Counted from the stretch's first letter, positions 1 to 10,508 are shown. The stretch: DNA of 64,000 bases from Pomphorhynchus laevis (GCA_012934845.2 WNNJ02002999.1:62001-126000); one strand, 5' to 3'. The notes: generated by a model not told the origin, from the letters alone. Translations and numbers: made by a program.

Positions 1-592
1 AACAATATGTAAATATATTAAACGGAATATTAAAACAATATGTAAACATATTAAACGGAATATTAAACAATATGTAAATATATTAAACGGAATATTAAAA
101 CAATATGTAAATATATTAAACGGAATATTAAAACAATATGTAAATATATTAAACGGAATATTAAAACAATATGTAAACATATTAAACGGAATATTAAACA
201 ATATGTAAATATATTAAACGGAATATTAAAACAATATGTAAATATATTAAACGGAATATTAAAACAATATGTAAATATATTAAACGGAATATTAAAACAA
301 TATGTAAATATATTAAACGGAATATTAAAACAATATGTAAATATATTAAACGGAATATTGAAACAATATGTAAACATATTAAACGGAATATTAAAACAAT
401 ATGTAAATATATTAAACGGAATATTAAAACAATATGTAAACATATTAAACGGAATATTAAAACAATATGTAAACATATTAAACGGAATATTAAAACAATA
501 TGTAAACATATTAAACGGAATATTAAAACAATATGTAAATATATTAAACGGAATATTAAAACAATATGTAAATATATTAAACGGAATATTAA
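1..592. repeat. 33-bp minisatellite, about 18 units
   Basis: Tandem units of 33 bp, occasionally 32, contain the core CAATATGTAAATATATTAAA followed by CGGAATATTAAAA. Units differ mainly by T/C at one position (GTAAATAT or GTAAACAT). The array is cut by the left edge of the window. Because 33 is divisible by three, repetitive open frames appear on both strands (an 11-residue repeat on each). They are by-products of the period and not evidence of a protein. Confidence 0.95.
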
Positions 593-779
593 ATGTAAAA
601 TTATTAAATGTAAAGTAAGATGTATTTCATAGATTTTTAGTTCTAGGAGAGTCGGTTGACTGAGATTTATTAATATTGAGCTTAGTTTAATCAAATTAGT
701 TAAGTCGGAATATGAATGATTTGACTTTATATCAAGTTAAGACTTAAAATTGAAATTCAATTTTGAGTGGGACTGCTAA
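593..779. other. AT-rich spacer
   Basis: Unique-looking AT-rich sequence between the minisatellite and a Penelope-like 3' module. No gene or clear repeat seen. Confidence 0.5.
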
Positions 780-990
780 ATAATATACAATGTATCAGAA
801 CAATAATTAGAGTTCATCAGAAGGAACTGCTATACTAAAAGGTTTCGGCCCCTATTTCTCGACCCAACATAACAGCCGGGCAAAATACTCTAGAAAATTA
901 GACGAAAATAATGTCGTATCAATAATAAATAGTTTAAGTATTTCCGACAGAGGCTATATTAGCGGGCAACAAAGTCTACAAGTTAATAAT
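780..990 (-). mobile_element. Decayed Naiad 3' module and linked unit
   Basis: Reading the minus strand, this matches the 3' untranslated module found after the Naiad reverse transcriptase at 57730-57910. It keeps the GGGGCCGAAACC segment in altered form and the conserved CAGTTCCTTCTGATGA-like block. It is followed by a second unit with GACAGAGGCTATATTA. That unit recurs in the same order at 5490-5640 and 19800-19935. No coding part remains. Confidence 0.7.
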
Positions 991-1270
991 ATCAGATCTT
1001 TTGTAATATTATAAAAGTCTTAACGTGATACTATTAAATTTAAAAAATATTTTAAAGATATTGTATTAATCCTTTTTCTAAATATTTTAACACACATTGC
1101 TATTCCCTTAAATTAGTCAAAGTTAACTTTTAATAATAACTTGGTAACTTTAAAAATTTACCAAAGATCTCTTTTTGTTTTCATGTATCGAATATCATAA
1201 AATATCTGTAGTTTCCAACAAGCAAAATCATATTTCTCAATTTATTTATGTTTTTCTTTTTGAAAATTAG
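991..1270. other. AT-rich, nothing recognised
   Basis: No repeat or exon recognised. It ends in a pyrimidine-rich tract and TTAG directly before the kinase exon, so at least its last part should be intron. Confidence 0.4.
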
Positions 1271-1441
1271 TATTTTATCTACACTGTTATGGAACAACTT
1301 GAAGGTGGTGAATTACTTCAACGTTTGCTGAAGGACAACTTATTTCGATTAAAACACGGAAGGACAATAATAACCACGATCGTATATGCTCTGCGTTTCA
1401 TGCACACGTATTCGATTGTACATGGAAACTTCCGACCAGAG
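1271..1441 (+). CDS. CAMK-type pseudokinase, exon A (partial gene)
   Basis: This exon starts after an AG acceptor (AAAATTAG at 1263-1270) and ends at GAG|GTAGAA. It encodes 57 residues, YFIYTVMEQLEGGELLQRLL and onward to VHGNFRPE. These match subdomains V-VIb of CAMK-group kinases (RSK C-terminal, MAPKAPK and CASK-like: Y-V-E-GGELL followed by IVHRDLKPE). The catalytic loop reads HGN where active kinases have HRD, so the catalytic Asp is Asn. The next exon follows in phase 0 after a 48-bp intron. Earlier exons (glycine loop, VAIK lysine) were not found in the window. The gene is either a true pseudokinase or a decaying copy; the clean splice sites favour a once functional gene. Confidence 0.6.
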
Positions 1442-1489
1442 GTAGAACGACTAGTTGCTGACATATACAAATTATTTAATGCATTTTAG

Positions 1490-1669
1490 AAAATTCTTCT
1501 GCTTGATGATAGTGACATACCCAATATTAAAATTGTGGGTTTAGACAGCTATCAAAAGCCATCGAATTTTACATATTCAAATGGCAGCAATGTAGAAACT
1601 ATAATACCTGCGAATAACTTTCGAAAAATGCTGGAATCGTTTGATTGGTGGGGTGTCGGTATGCTTATG
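1490..1669 (+). CDS. CAMK-type pseudokinase, exon B (partial gene)
   Basis: This exon begins after ATTTTAG and ends at ATG|GTATGT, giving 60 codons in phase 0. It continues exon A as KILLLDDSDIPNIKIVGLDS. The DFG position reads VGLD, so the metal-binding Asp is missing as well as the HRD Asp in exon A. SFDWWGVGMLM near the end corresponds to the subdomain IX motif (DIWSLGVLL). Loss of both catalytic Asp residues with an otherwise intact C-lobe pattern suggests a pseudokinase. The downstream part of the C-lobe was not found. From about 2100 the sequence is Penelope-like debris. Confidence 0.55.
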
Positions 1670-2104
1670 GTATGTATTCATGATCATGCTTGTATATTAT
1701 ATTTAAGGTTTTTGAAAAAAGTAACGAACTGCTTAAAACATCTTTTATGCTTTAAATTTTTAACACTCTGCATCGAAAGATTTTTATTATTAACAAAATG
1801 CGCATTTTGTGGGAATTCTAATTTAATATTTAATTATAAAATTTAACAGATTCTATTAAATATCCGTTCTATAATCATATTAAACCAATATATTATCATT
1901 ATATTATCTTATTATATTATCTAAATTTATTCTATAAAAATATTTAATAATATTCAGGTTAAAATAAAATTCTAATTATCTATAACGAAAAATATAGTGA
2001 ATTTAATGCAGCGGATTATCGCGATAAACGCTCTTATTGTGACATAAAGTAAAATTTTATACGCTACCCTAAATATTAAAAGCATTAGCAATAAAAAATT
2101 ATTA
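1670..2104. other. Intron or intergenic, AT-rich
   Basis: Starts with the splice donor of exon B. No further exon recognised before the Penelope-like module. Confidence 0.4.
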
Positions 2105-2300
2105 TTAAATTATAAAATTGATCCTCATCCCTGCAGCTTTGTTGGGTAGAGGAATAGTGACCGAAATCTGATAACATAGCAGTTCCTTCTTATGACCTCT
2201 AATTATTATTCTGATACATTGTATATTATTTATTAGTCAATTCATAAAAATTGACTTTTATTTTTAATTTCGATTTTTAATTCTAACTTGGTATAGAAAT
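2105..2300 (+). mobile_element. Naiad 3' module, orphan copy
   Basis: Plus-strand copy of the Naiad 3' untranslated module (TTGTTGGGTAGAGGAATAG, CCGAAATCTGATA, CATAGCAGTTCC, TATTAGTCAATTCATAAAAA). No reverse transcriptase lies upstream. It is followed by TA-rich simple sequence to about 2400. Confidence 0.75.
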
Positions 2301-2439
2301 ATATAATCTTAAAATATTATATAATATATATTTTATATTATGACATAATATAAAAATTATAATATAATATATAATATGTAATATATAATATATAATATAT
2401 ACTATGGATAAAAATATTATCCATAGTTTTAATATAACT

Positions 2440-3108
2440 TATAAACGAAATAAATTTTCAAAATATAAATACGTAAGATTTTATTACGCTTTATACAAAT
2501 CTAGATTTAGCAGATATTAAAGAAGCGTTAGTAAAATTAATTAATCTTATATTCGGAAAAAGATATACATATATATGTTATAATAATTATAACGCCTATC
2601 TAACAAAAATTAAACCATCAAATAAATATAAATATATGGATAAAATTAAATTAATAGAATCCTTAAATATTTTGATAAATCAAAATTATTTAAAAGTAGG
2701 GACATCTATATTTAGACAAGTAAAAGGTGTTCCAATGGGGTGTAATATGAGCCCAATTATAGCTGACTTATTTTTAATAGAGATATGTATTAATATATAT
2801 CATATATATGTATTATATTATATATTATATGTATTAATATATGTGTATTAATATATATTATACATATATACATATATATGTATTAATATATATGTATTAT
2901 ATATAATAGAGATATGTATTACTCCTTGAGACGCTCAAGGAGTAAAATTAATTAATCTTATATTCGGAAAAAGATATACATATATATGTTATAATAATTA
3001 TAACGCCTATCTAACAAAAATTAAACCATCAAATAAATATAAATATATGGATAAAATTGAATTAATAGAATCCTTAAATATTTTGATAAATCAAAATTAT
3101 TTAAAAGT
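2440..3108 (+). mobile_element. Naiad RT fragments, partly duplicated
   Basis: Positions 2440-2780 carry the reverse-transcriptase middle: a damaged motif A region, the insertion that follows it, then GTSIFRQVKGVPMGCN (motif B, where other copies have GVPMGGNSSP). After 140 bp of TATATG simple sequence and the palindrome at 2921-2943, positions 2942-3108 repeat the segment present at 2534-2699. The piece is therefore a fragment plus a local partial duplication separated by simple repeat, not one continuous insertion. Confidence 0.8.
2921..2943. repeat. Perfect inverted repeat, 10-bp arms
   Basis: ACTCCTTGAG, 3-nt spacer, CTCAAGGAGT. It sits exactly where the second Naiad fragment begins. Confidence 0.9.
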
Positions 3109-3972
3109 ATTTAATTTGGTAATTCTAACTTGATATAAATTATATAAAATATTATATAACAATTATTTAATATCTAAAATCTTTTAATTATTTATTATTT
3201 GATTTTTAAATACTCAGTTAGCAGATCTGATTAATCTGTTGTGGATAAGATGCTGTATCCAAAGTGTATTCAAAGCGTAATTTTTTATTTGGAAAATAAA
3301 TGTCAAATGTCATCTATTAAATAAAATGTATTGCTGCCACCGCATATATATAGCTTATGCTGTCGTTTATCATATCTTCATCACGATATATCTTTGAAAA
3401 TGTTGTGATAAACAATAGGATAACAGCGAATGTTTCTATCGTGATCACAAAAGTAAAAATCAATGAAACATTAAGGAAAATAATGATTCAATTTTTAATT
3501 ATTGAATCTACCAAAGTAATCAAACATAAAATTAACAGAAATAATTTATTTTTAATTTTAAAACAATTTTAATACATATTTAATATGTGAAATTGTTCAA
3601 AAAAATACTGGTTTTTAAAATGTTTTAAAAATTAAGGTATATTTTTATTTTATTTATAAAATATGTAGCTTACAAACTAAAAAAGACTAATATTTTTATA
3701 AATTAAGAATTTGATAATGAATATAATATTATAGTTATATAATAATAGGTTTTTAACAATTAAAGACAGTCATAATGTAATTTAAAGAATTTATGTTATT
3801 ATTATTTCCTAAACAACAAAAAAGAATAAACCTATAAATAAATAACATTATTTTAATCGAAACTCTAAATTGAGTTTATAGTTAATTAAGTTTAAGAAAT
3901 AATGATAAATATAAAACAAAAAAACTATGAAACATTTAAAAAAATGAACAAACAAGTTAAGATTCTAACAAA
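3109..3972. other. AT-rich, nothing firm
   Basis: Contains a worn Naiad end (CTCAGTTAGCAGATCTGATT near 3212). The 71-codon open frame at 3357-3572 is low-complexity Ile/Asn/Lys-rich, without homology I recognise, and is not called as a gene. Confidence 0.4.
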
Positions 3973-4010
3973 ATTAATCAGATCAATTTGTGGGAATTGA
4001 TCTGATTAAT
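3973..4010. repeat. Inverted repeat, 16-bp perfect arms
   Basis: ATTAATCAGATCAATT at 3973-3988 and its exact complement at 3995-4010 with a 6-nt spacer. A second, overlapping inverted repeat (GGGAATTGAT/ATCAATTCCC) runs 3992-4018. Confidence 0.95.
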
Positions 4011-4015
4011 CAATT

Positions 4016-4545
4016 CCCAGTGGGAATCTGGGCAAACAGTAATGGATTTCAAAAATGAGTTATTGCTCGCAGCAACGAAATTGCTTGAAAAGGCGACGTT
4101 ATTTTTAGCAACAACGACATTGTTTACAACAAAGACGTAATTGTACAGAAAAACAACTTTATTGCTTGCAACAACGACGCTATTGCATGCAACAACGACG
4201 CTATTGCATGCAACAACGACGCTATTGCATGCAACAACGACGCTATTGCATGCAACAACGACGCTATTGCATGCAACAACGACGCTATTGCATGCAACAA
4301 CGACGCTATTGCATGCAACAACGACGCTATTGCATGCAACAACGACGCTATTGCATGCAACAACGACGCTATTGCATGCAACAACGACGCTATTGCATGC
4401 AACAACGACGCTATTGCATGCAACAACGACGCTATTGCATGCAACAACGACGCTATTGCATGCAACAACGACGCTATTGCATGCAACAACGACGCTATTG
4501 CATGCAACAACGACGCTATTGCATGCAACAACGACGCTTGCACCA
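4016..4545 (-). repeat. 21-bp satellite array, GCATGC variant
   Basis: About 18 identical 21-bp units (ATTGCATGCAACAACGACGC plus T) fill 4165-4540. They are preceded by degenerate, roughly 21-bp-periodic sequence from 4016. Read on the minus strand, flank and array are the same as 58109-58327 downstream of the large Naiad, with the same Naiad junction at 4545/4546. Only about two units of this exact variant are present at the other locus, so the array expanded here or shrank there. Frames of 135-140 codons through it are artefacts of the 21-bp period. Confidence 0.95.
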
Positions 4546-5165
4546 ATTAAATCAGCTAACTGAGTCTACGTAGTGTTATATAATTATAAAATAAACAAAA
4601 CATAATAATGCTAAATCAAAATTTAATAATTAAATAATAAAATTAATAATTGTTTTTAGATGTTCTATAATTTTAATCAAGTGAAAAAATTAAAATAAAA
4701 AATAAAATTTAAAATAAACGTCATTTTTATGAATTGACTAATAAATAACAGACGTTGTATCAGAATAAGAATTAGAGGTCATCAGGAGGAACTGCTATGC
4801 TATCAGGTTTCGGCCCCTAACTCCTCTACCCAACATAGCAGCGGGGCCAAATACATGCTAATGATGTATTTCCTCTGAAATAACTATCTAGTATCTTATT
4901 CTAATGCAAAGTATATTATTTATTATCCATCCATAAAAATTTGCCACTTAAGAGTTTAAATTTATTCTTTATATTATTGTGTTGATTTATATATTTTACT
5001 ATAAATACTACTATGATATAGTAGTATTTTCTGTTTAAAATATGTATCACGTAGTTAACGTTTTTATTGAAAAAACCATATTATATGGCAATTCTTAAGA
5101 TTTCATTAATTAATGTATTATATTTAAAATTATATAGTGTAATATGGTGTAATTATTTATTGTTA
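4546..5165 (-). mobile_element. 5'-truncated Naiad at the 21-bp satellite
   Basis: From the junction the minus strand reads as the reverse of the Naiad 3' end: CAGCTAACTGAGTCTACGTA, then the structured 3' module (4745-4890), then the final codons of the RT frame to about 4985. Worn RT sequence continues to about 5165. The junction with the satellite (TTGCACC|AATTAAATC) is the same as that of the nearly whole copy at 58108. Confidence 0.9.
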
Positions 5166-5480
5166 TATTATTATATTCTGATGAATCATAATAAAGATTA
5201 GAAATCATCAGGATGAACTGGATATGTTATCAGGTTTCAGCAACTATTCCTCGACCCAACAAAGCTGCGAGGCCAAATACGAGCTAATTACGTAATTCCT
5301 CTGATGAAATTTGATTATTTAGTGTATTTTATTCTAATAGGAAACATATTGTTTATTATCCATCCATAAAAAATCTCGTTTAATAGTTTAAATACATTTT
5401 TAATAATATATTGTTGATTTGTATATTTTAAATTTAATATTTTAATAATATTTTGTTGATGTATAATTCTGCATTATAAG
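5166..5480 (-). mobile_element. Second Naiad 3' module
   Basis: A diverged copy of the 3' module on the minus strand, directly after the previous one. It keeps the hairpin, the TTGGGTCGAGGAATAG block and the CTGATGA block. Several paired positions differ from the younger copies, which is useful for testing the proposed fold. Confidence 0.75.
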
Positions 5481-5484
5481 AAAA

Positions 5485-5640
5485 ATAAAGAATTCATCAA
5501 ACTTGCATGAAAATTAGCAGAAAACAATTTTGTATCAAGAATACATAGTTTCAGCTTTCTGGCAAAGGTTATATTACCCGGAAAACAAAGTCCACAGATC
5601 AATTTTCTTCCACTTATCAGTAGAAGAAATGAGATAAGAT
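5485..5640 (-). repeat. Dispersed unit linked to Naiad modules
   Basis: On the plus strand: AAAATTAGCAGAAAACAATT, then TTCAGCTTTCTGGCAAAGG, CTATATTACCCGGAAAACAA and AGTCCACAGATCAA. Copies lie at 880-990, 19800-19935 and, on the other strand, 32700-32820. It stands beside Naiad 3' modules each time and may belong to an older Naiad subfamily or a satellite element. Confidence 0.65.
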
Positions 5641-5829
5641 AACTGGGATAATTTACATAAAAAATAATAAAATAACTGATAAAATAACATTATTAGATTT
5701 AAGAATAAACCTAATTTAAATGTTAAATAAATATTTTATTACAATTTTCTTAGCGTGTTCATTGTTATTCGTTAAAACATTTTTATTTTTTTTTAAATTA
5801 AACTCAATTATTATACAGGATTACCCGCA

Positions 5830-7080
5830 AATGGGTCCCATAAAGATATTATTGGTTTTCTTTAAGAATAGGTCGTCCTCTAGTTCTCACTATGATTTCT
5901 CTCATTATCCGTCTGCCTATTCTGCAAACTGACCATGATTTCGGCATGAATCCGCGCTTGACAGTCCCACTTTTAACATCAAGTCTCTCAACTTTGCTTA
6001 CGCGCTTGTGAACTCTCGATCGCGGTAAACGTAAACATTGGGATGCAGATTTTGCCAGCGTCACGCTAATTTTTGTTCTCAACCACGAAATGACACTTGG
6101 ATAACTTTTCTTCTGTTTCATACTGATTCTAGATGCTATAGCCTGTATTACTCTCTGCGCCGATCCATTAAACCCACCTGAGGAAGGAAACACGATCGGG
6201 CAGAAGGAACCCCGTTCTACCTCCAGAATGCGCTCTTCGTATTTAGCTTTTTTTCTAGATTCGTGGTAATCGAACGACGCAACAATTTTCGACAAGTAGG
6301 ATAAAGCCTTCACATTAAACACGCATACGTCGAATAACGTACGCTCCATTGCAAACGATATCGGAACGCGCATCATGTGCTCTGTCCGATGTCTATTCTC
6401 GAATATTATTGTGTCAGTCACTTCTTGTAGCTGAAGCTCAATTGCCTCTTTATTACATACTTCTGTCATCGCATCCGCTAATAAATCTCTAAGATCATTA
6501 TGCCGAGCTATCAAAAGACCACCCCTCTTACACGAGAGAGCATGACCAATATCAAACTTTACTCCACAACAACATTGTTTAGCTATGTCCGTCGGTGTCC
6601 AACCATATCGGGACGCTACTGCATCACAAAACTCGTTAGTGGACAAGTGCAATCCAAATCTGATATTAGTCAAGTTATCAATCAATTTGACGATCCCTTT
6701 ATTGAAGCAAAATCCAGTATCCGTTGCAAACCCTCGTCTTTCTCAGTCAGCGACAATATGTTTTGCTTATTGATGTCGATATTCTCTTTTTAAGCCGATT
6801 TGCTATGATACACTCTTCTTTGCTTCGTTCAAACGTGCTCACAACAGTGTCATATGGACTGCATATTGCCAACGATGTATTATATTGTCGTTTTACTTTT
6901 GAGATGGGATTCATTATCATTAACCCACCCATTCTGATGGGAATTGTAAATAACTGTGAACTGTTCTCACTTACTTCATGGTCTAGCAATCTAGTCACCA
7001 GCTCGATGTATATTTGTCTCGTAAATCGGAAAACCTTCTGGGATTTCACTCAGTCGTTCTCGCCAAGAAGATCCATTAAA
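5830..7080 (-). mobile_element. RT/PD-(D/E)XK retroelement, 3' half
   Basis: Minus-strand frames at 7049-6747 and 6685-5849 encode the end of a reverse transcriptase (FTIPIRMGGLMIMNP) followed by an endonuclease-like C terminus. That C terminus has a Cys/His cluster (CCCGVKFDIGHALSCKRGG), RHNDLRDLLAD, FDVCVFNVKAL and FCPIVFPSSGG, ending in CLRLPRSR. The same order (GGLGIxNP, C-CG-H-C, RHN-RD, FDV-VFN, LVFSxxGG) is known in a family of retroelements common in cnidarians and other invertebrates, with an R2-like reverse transcriptase plus restriction-like endonuclease layout. I am not sure of its formal clade name. The RT core is missing (5' truncated near 7080). One in-frame stop and one frame change separate the two frames. 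Confidence 0.75.
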
Positions 7081-7089
7081 TAATTTTTA

Positions 7090-7370
7090 ATCGATAATTC
7101 CTGAAAATGGATAACGACGGTACATTTGAAATTATTGACTGACTTGGGTTTTTGAGAATAAAGAAGAAAAAGGTTCTCCTTTTTCTGTTTATTATGACAA
7201 AGATATATTCATTAAAATGTTTATTTGGATGCAGGTATTTTAGGCTTTATATAAATTTTAGTACGTAATGGTAAACGGATGCGCTCCAAATATGGGCACA
7301 CTTGACCTTGTTTCTGTAACGAACGATCAGATCCCTTATATACAGCAACAGTTTGATGATATACTAAGAG
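7090..7370 (+). CDS. Possible host exon pair, unknown protein
   Basis: Two adjoining open stretches have splice-like edges. The first ends MFIWMQ|GTATTT (exon end 7234). The second begins after AATTTTAG (7262) and ends CTAAGAG|GTGATT (7370). It encodes MVNGCAPNMGTLDLVSVTND and QIPYIQQQFDDIL. The intervening sequence would be only 27 bp with an in-frame stop, so it must be removed or the reading is wrong. I do not recognise the protein. It could be a very short intron, as known in some reduced animals, or a chance open frame. Confidence 0.25.
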
Positions 7371-8304
7371 GTGATTTTAAAGTTTAAAAAATCAAATAAT
7401 AAATTTATATGAAACATCCACTTTTCGAAGGTGGGCATAAAATAACAAATGATTATTTAGTCAGTATTTCGTTGTCATGCATTAAACAAATATCTTTGTT
7501 AAAAGTAAAAATTTAGTTAATTTAAAATTTTGTTAATTAATTTTAATAATTTAGTTATTTCCCGTAGTACCTAAGGGAAATAACTGTTTGTTAAGTATTT
7601 TTGTAAGAAACACAAATCTGCAAACTGTTTATTGCTTTTATTCCGTGTAAATACCAAGGATTGATATTTAATAAATTTGTTAGTAAATAAATTTAAAATA
7701 AATAATTTATTTTGTTATTATTAAACCAATTCAAACGTCATTGGATGATATTTTAAGCCCATTTAATTACTCATTAAAATATTTTAATTTAATAGTTTAT
7801 TTTTATGTATTTTCTAGTAGTCTTTTGTCATAAAAACAATTATCAGCCTAGTTTTAAATCCAGTTCAACTATTATGGATTATGAAGTAATTCATACATTA
7901 AACTGACGGAACTGATGATCAAAGTCTAATTTTCTTGCAATTTGTCATGCGATTGTTCGTACTAACAATTTATAGAAAAATGCATGTTTTATTCTGCTAG
8001 TGCCCTCGTAGTCAAATGTGTCTTATTGAATAAATTAAATGAAAGTCTGCACGCAACAAGCCAGTAATAATGCTTTGTTCACCTGAATTTCTTTAAGCAT
8101 CATGAGGAACAAAAACAGCTCAAACGTATTCAGCTGAAACGTTGCGTCATTAGACTGACAATGACCGTTGAGTTGTTAGGGACGTCTCATTTTGATACAT
8201 TAAACTGATAGAGATGTTGATCAAAATTCAGTTTATTACTAAAATCAATTATAATCACCTTTGACTCAAGGAACGCAGTCTCATCTTTTATTTTTCGCAT
8301 CATC
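7371..8304. other. AT-rich intergenic with weak repeats
   Basis: A segment of about 45 bp (ACATTAAACTGAxxGA...TGATCAAA) occurs near 7895 and again near 8200. TACCAAGGATTG near 7657 recurs at 8365. No gene seen. Confidence 0.4.
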
Positions 8305-8350
8305 TATTTATAGTTGGTGGGTTGTTTAAACAACCCACCAACTATAAATA
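8305..8350. repeat. 46-bp perfect palindrome
   Basis: TATTTATAGTTGGTGGG followed by TTGTTT and its exact reverse complement with no spacer (centre 8327/8328). Confidence 0.95.
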
Positions 8351-8353
8351 CCT

Positions 8354-8390
8354 AGGATTGTAAATACCAAGGATTGGTATTTACAATCCT
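8354..8390. repeat. Inverted repeat, 16-bp arms, 5-nt spacer
   Basis: AGGATTGTAAATACCA, AGGAT, TGGTATTTACAATCCT. It lies four bases from the 46-bp palindrome. Confidence 0.95.
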
Positions 8391-8443
8391 TGGTATGATT
8401 ATATTATTATTCAATCCTTGGTATTATTTTATTATGATTATTT

Positions 8444-8764
8444 TTTTAAATAGTTGATAATTATTAGCATCTTCAGAAAATTACCATGTTGGGGAGTATA
8501 TACATCTTGGTGAACTATTTTACAAGAATAAATCTACATAAATATATACACCCATATTAAATAATTATTGGAGCTGGATCAAAGGAAGAAGAATTTTTTT
8601 TGATATTCCGCTAACTTCTGTTGGCATCTTCAGAAAATAACCAAAAGGTAATTTTCTGAAGATGCTAACAGTAGCTAGCGAAATATCAAAAATAATTTCT
8701 TCTTTCCTTTGATCCAGCTTCAATAATTATTTATCAATAATGGATCAATATCAACTATTTAAAA
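8444..8764. mobile_element. Foldback/MITE-like element, about 320 bp
   Basis: The ends are inverted copies: TTTTAAATAGTTGATA at 8444-8459 and TATCAACTATTTAAAA at 8749-8764. Inside, a long imperfect hairpin is built from GAGCTGGATCAAAGGAAGAA and GCATCTTCAGAAAAT with their complements. Related sequence is present at 52315-52548 (GATCCAGCTTCAATAATTAT, TATCAACTATTTAAA) and its end at 53285-53310. There is no coding capacity, as expected of a non-autonomous DNA element. Target duplication may be within TTTAAA. Confidence 0.7.
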
Positions 8765-9056
8765 ACAAATAAATGTATTGTATCGATGGTATCGTAAGTG
8801 TGTACCATATTATTCACAAATTATTTTTGATCCCGCAGTCACCTTTTGGAAATTGATCACGAACAATGAATCGCCTGAAAAAGCCAAGAATGGCTTTTTC
8901 ACCAAAGTTACATAAGTTACTTTGGTATTGATTAGTCACAATGCAGTCATACTTTGGGCACGAAGTGGTCATTCTTGAATAAACAACTATATGAGAATAT
9001 GATACAAATATGTGATGGATAAAAACGCTATTTATGAGTAAACGCTATTTATTTTT

Positions 9057-10508
9057 AACGTGGCAAATGCGTGCCAGCGCACGCTTACATGACCACAACA
9101 AAACAAAACTGTAAATCATGTGTCGAGAAGGTGTAAACGGAGGAGGTGTTTGAATGTGATAAAGGAGGGAGCGCGGCGGACGTTGAGAAGGAGTTGATTC
9201 CAGGCGAGTGGGGCGGCGACAAGGAAGGATCGGAGACCGTAGTTGTTGTAGTAATTAGGAACGTGGAGTAAGAAGGTATGGCAGGAACGTCAAAGAAAGA
9301 AAGGTTGATGAACGATGGGGAGCCGACAGCGATGAGACGAAAAGTAACGAGAAGAAGGCGGAGTTTGATGCGGATGTGGATGGTGGGCCAGGAGAGTTGG
9401 GCAAAATATGTGGATGTGTGGTCGAAGCGACGAAGACGAAAGAGCACTCGAACGGCGGTGTTGATTATTCGTTGTAGGGGTAGGATGATGGATTTTGAAG
9501 AATTGGCGAAAAGGATAAGGCAGTAATCGATTTTAAGGAAAAGAAGCGATGAAAGAAGATACATACAAGAACGGAAGTCGATAAGGGGGCGGATACGGCG
9601 GATGTCACGGAGAATTAAGTTAGATGAGCGGACCTTGTCACGGACGAAGGGTTTAAGAGAAAGGTGATCATCGAAATGGAAGCCTAAGAAAGTGAGATTG
9701 TGGACTATAGGGATGATCGATGAGGCAAAATGTACAGTGGGAAAAGATATGTTTGGTTTACGTGGGAGGATCCACATTATTTGGGACTTTTCGGGGTTTA
9801 GAACGAGATGAAGATTGGAGAGACGTTTGTAGATAGAAGAAAGACAGTTGTAGACAGAACTGCCGATATCGTGTATGCGATGTGCGGGTGCATGAGCATA
9901 GATGAGAATGTCATCGGCGTATTACATGACGTTAAAGGAAAGAGGTTTGATAAACGGAGAGAGATCGCCAAGCAGAAGAGAGAAAAGCAGGGGACCTAGG
10001 ACTGAACCTTGTGGGACCCCACAAAAGATAGAGATGGGAGGGTAGGATGATGAATTAGAACAGACGCGAAAGGAACGGTCGGATAGATATAAGGCAAACC
10101 ATTCTACGGAGGAAGAAGAAAAGCCGTAATCATAACGAAGGCGATAAAGGAGGACGGAGTGGTTGACAATGTCGACGGCGGAGGAGAGGTCAAAGGAGGT
10201 GAGAACACTATATAGAACCTTGTCTCGAGAAATGAGTAAGTCGTTGTAACTTTTCATGCACGCGATTTCTGTGCAATGATTAGAGCGGAAAGCGGATTGG
10301 AAAGGAGGGTACAGATTGGATGACGAGAGATAAGCGTCGATCTGTATTAAGATGAGGCGTTCTAAGAGCTTAGAAAGAGTAGGGAGTAGTGAAATGGGGC
10401 GATAGCTAGAAGGAAGGGAGGGGTCGAGCGATTGTTTCTTAAGGAGGGGACGAACGATTGCGGATTTCCAGTGTGAAGGGAATATACGACTGTGGATGGA
10501 CGAGTTAA
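9057..10508 (-). mobile_element. L2/CR1-type LINE, 5'-truncated
   Basis: The minus-strand frame at 10257-9922 has reverse-transcriptase motif A (SSAVDIVNHSVLLYRL) and GVPQGSVLGPLLFSLLLGDL. The frame at 9777-9085 carries the thumb/connection (LGFHFDDHLSLKPFVRDKVR, IDYCLILFANS, FDHTSTYFAQLSWPTI). The YADD region lies between them with a frame break. The 3' end is the conserved hairpin at 9069-9084 and then CACGTTAAA. The upstream end stops at the sequence GGATGGACGAGTTAAAC (10508). The order and motifs fit L2/CR1-group non-LTR elements. Confidence 0.9.
9069..9084 (-). promoter_or_regulatory. LINE 3'-terminal hairpin
   Basis: GCGTGC-CAGC-GCACGC, a perfect 6-bp stem near the LINE 3' end. The same hairpin closes the copies at 25216, 47712 and 60984. 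It is likely the RNA feature recognised by the element's reverse transcriptase (inference). Confidence 0.7.

Noticed and set aside
63-694. Long repetitive open frames (MFTYCFNIPFN-type and KQYVNILNG-type)
   Set aside because: They follow from the 33-bp period, occur on both strands and have no start context.
3357-3572. 71-codon frame in AT-rich DNA
   Set aside because: Low complexity, no homology, no splice or promoter context.
4165-4540. CRISPR array
   Set aside because: Units are directly adjacent 21-mers without variable spacers, in a eukaryotic context.
4124-4573. Open frames of Leu-His-Ala-Thr and Gln-Arg-Tyr-Cys repeats
   Set aside because: By-products of the 21-bp satellite; all six frames are open.
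9278-9526. 82-residue Arg-rich frame on the plus strand (also 25425-25673 and 61218-61556)
   Set aside because: Antisense of the LINE reverse transcriptase; it recurs only because the LINE recurs.
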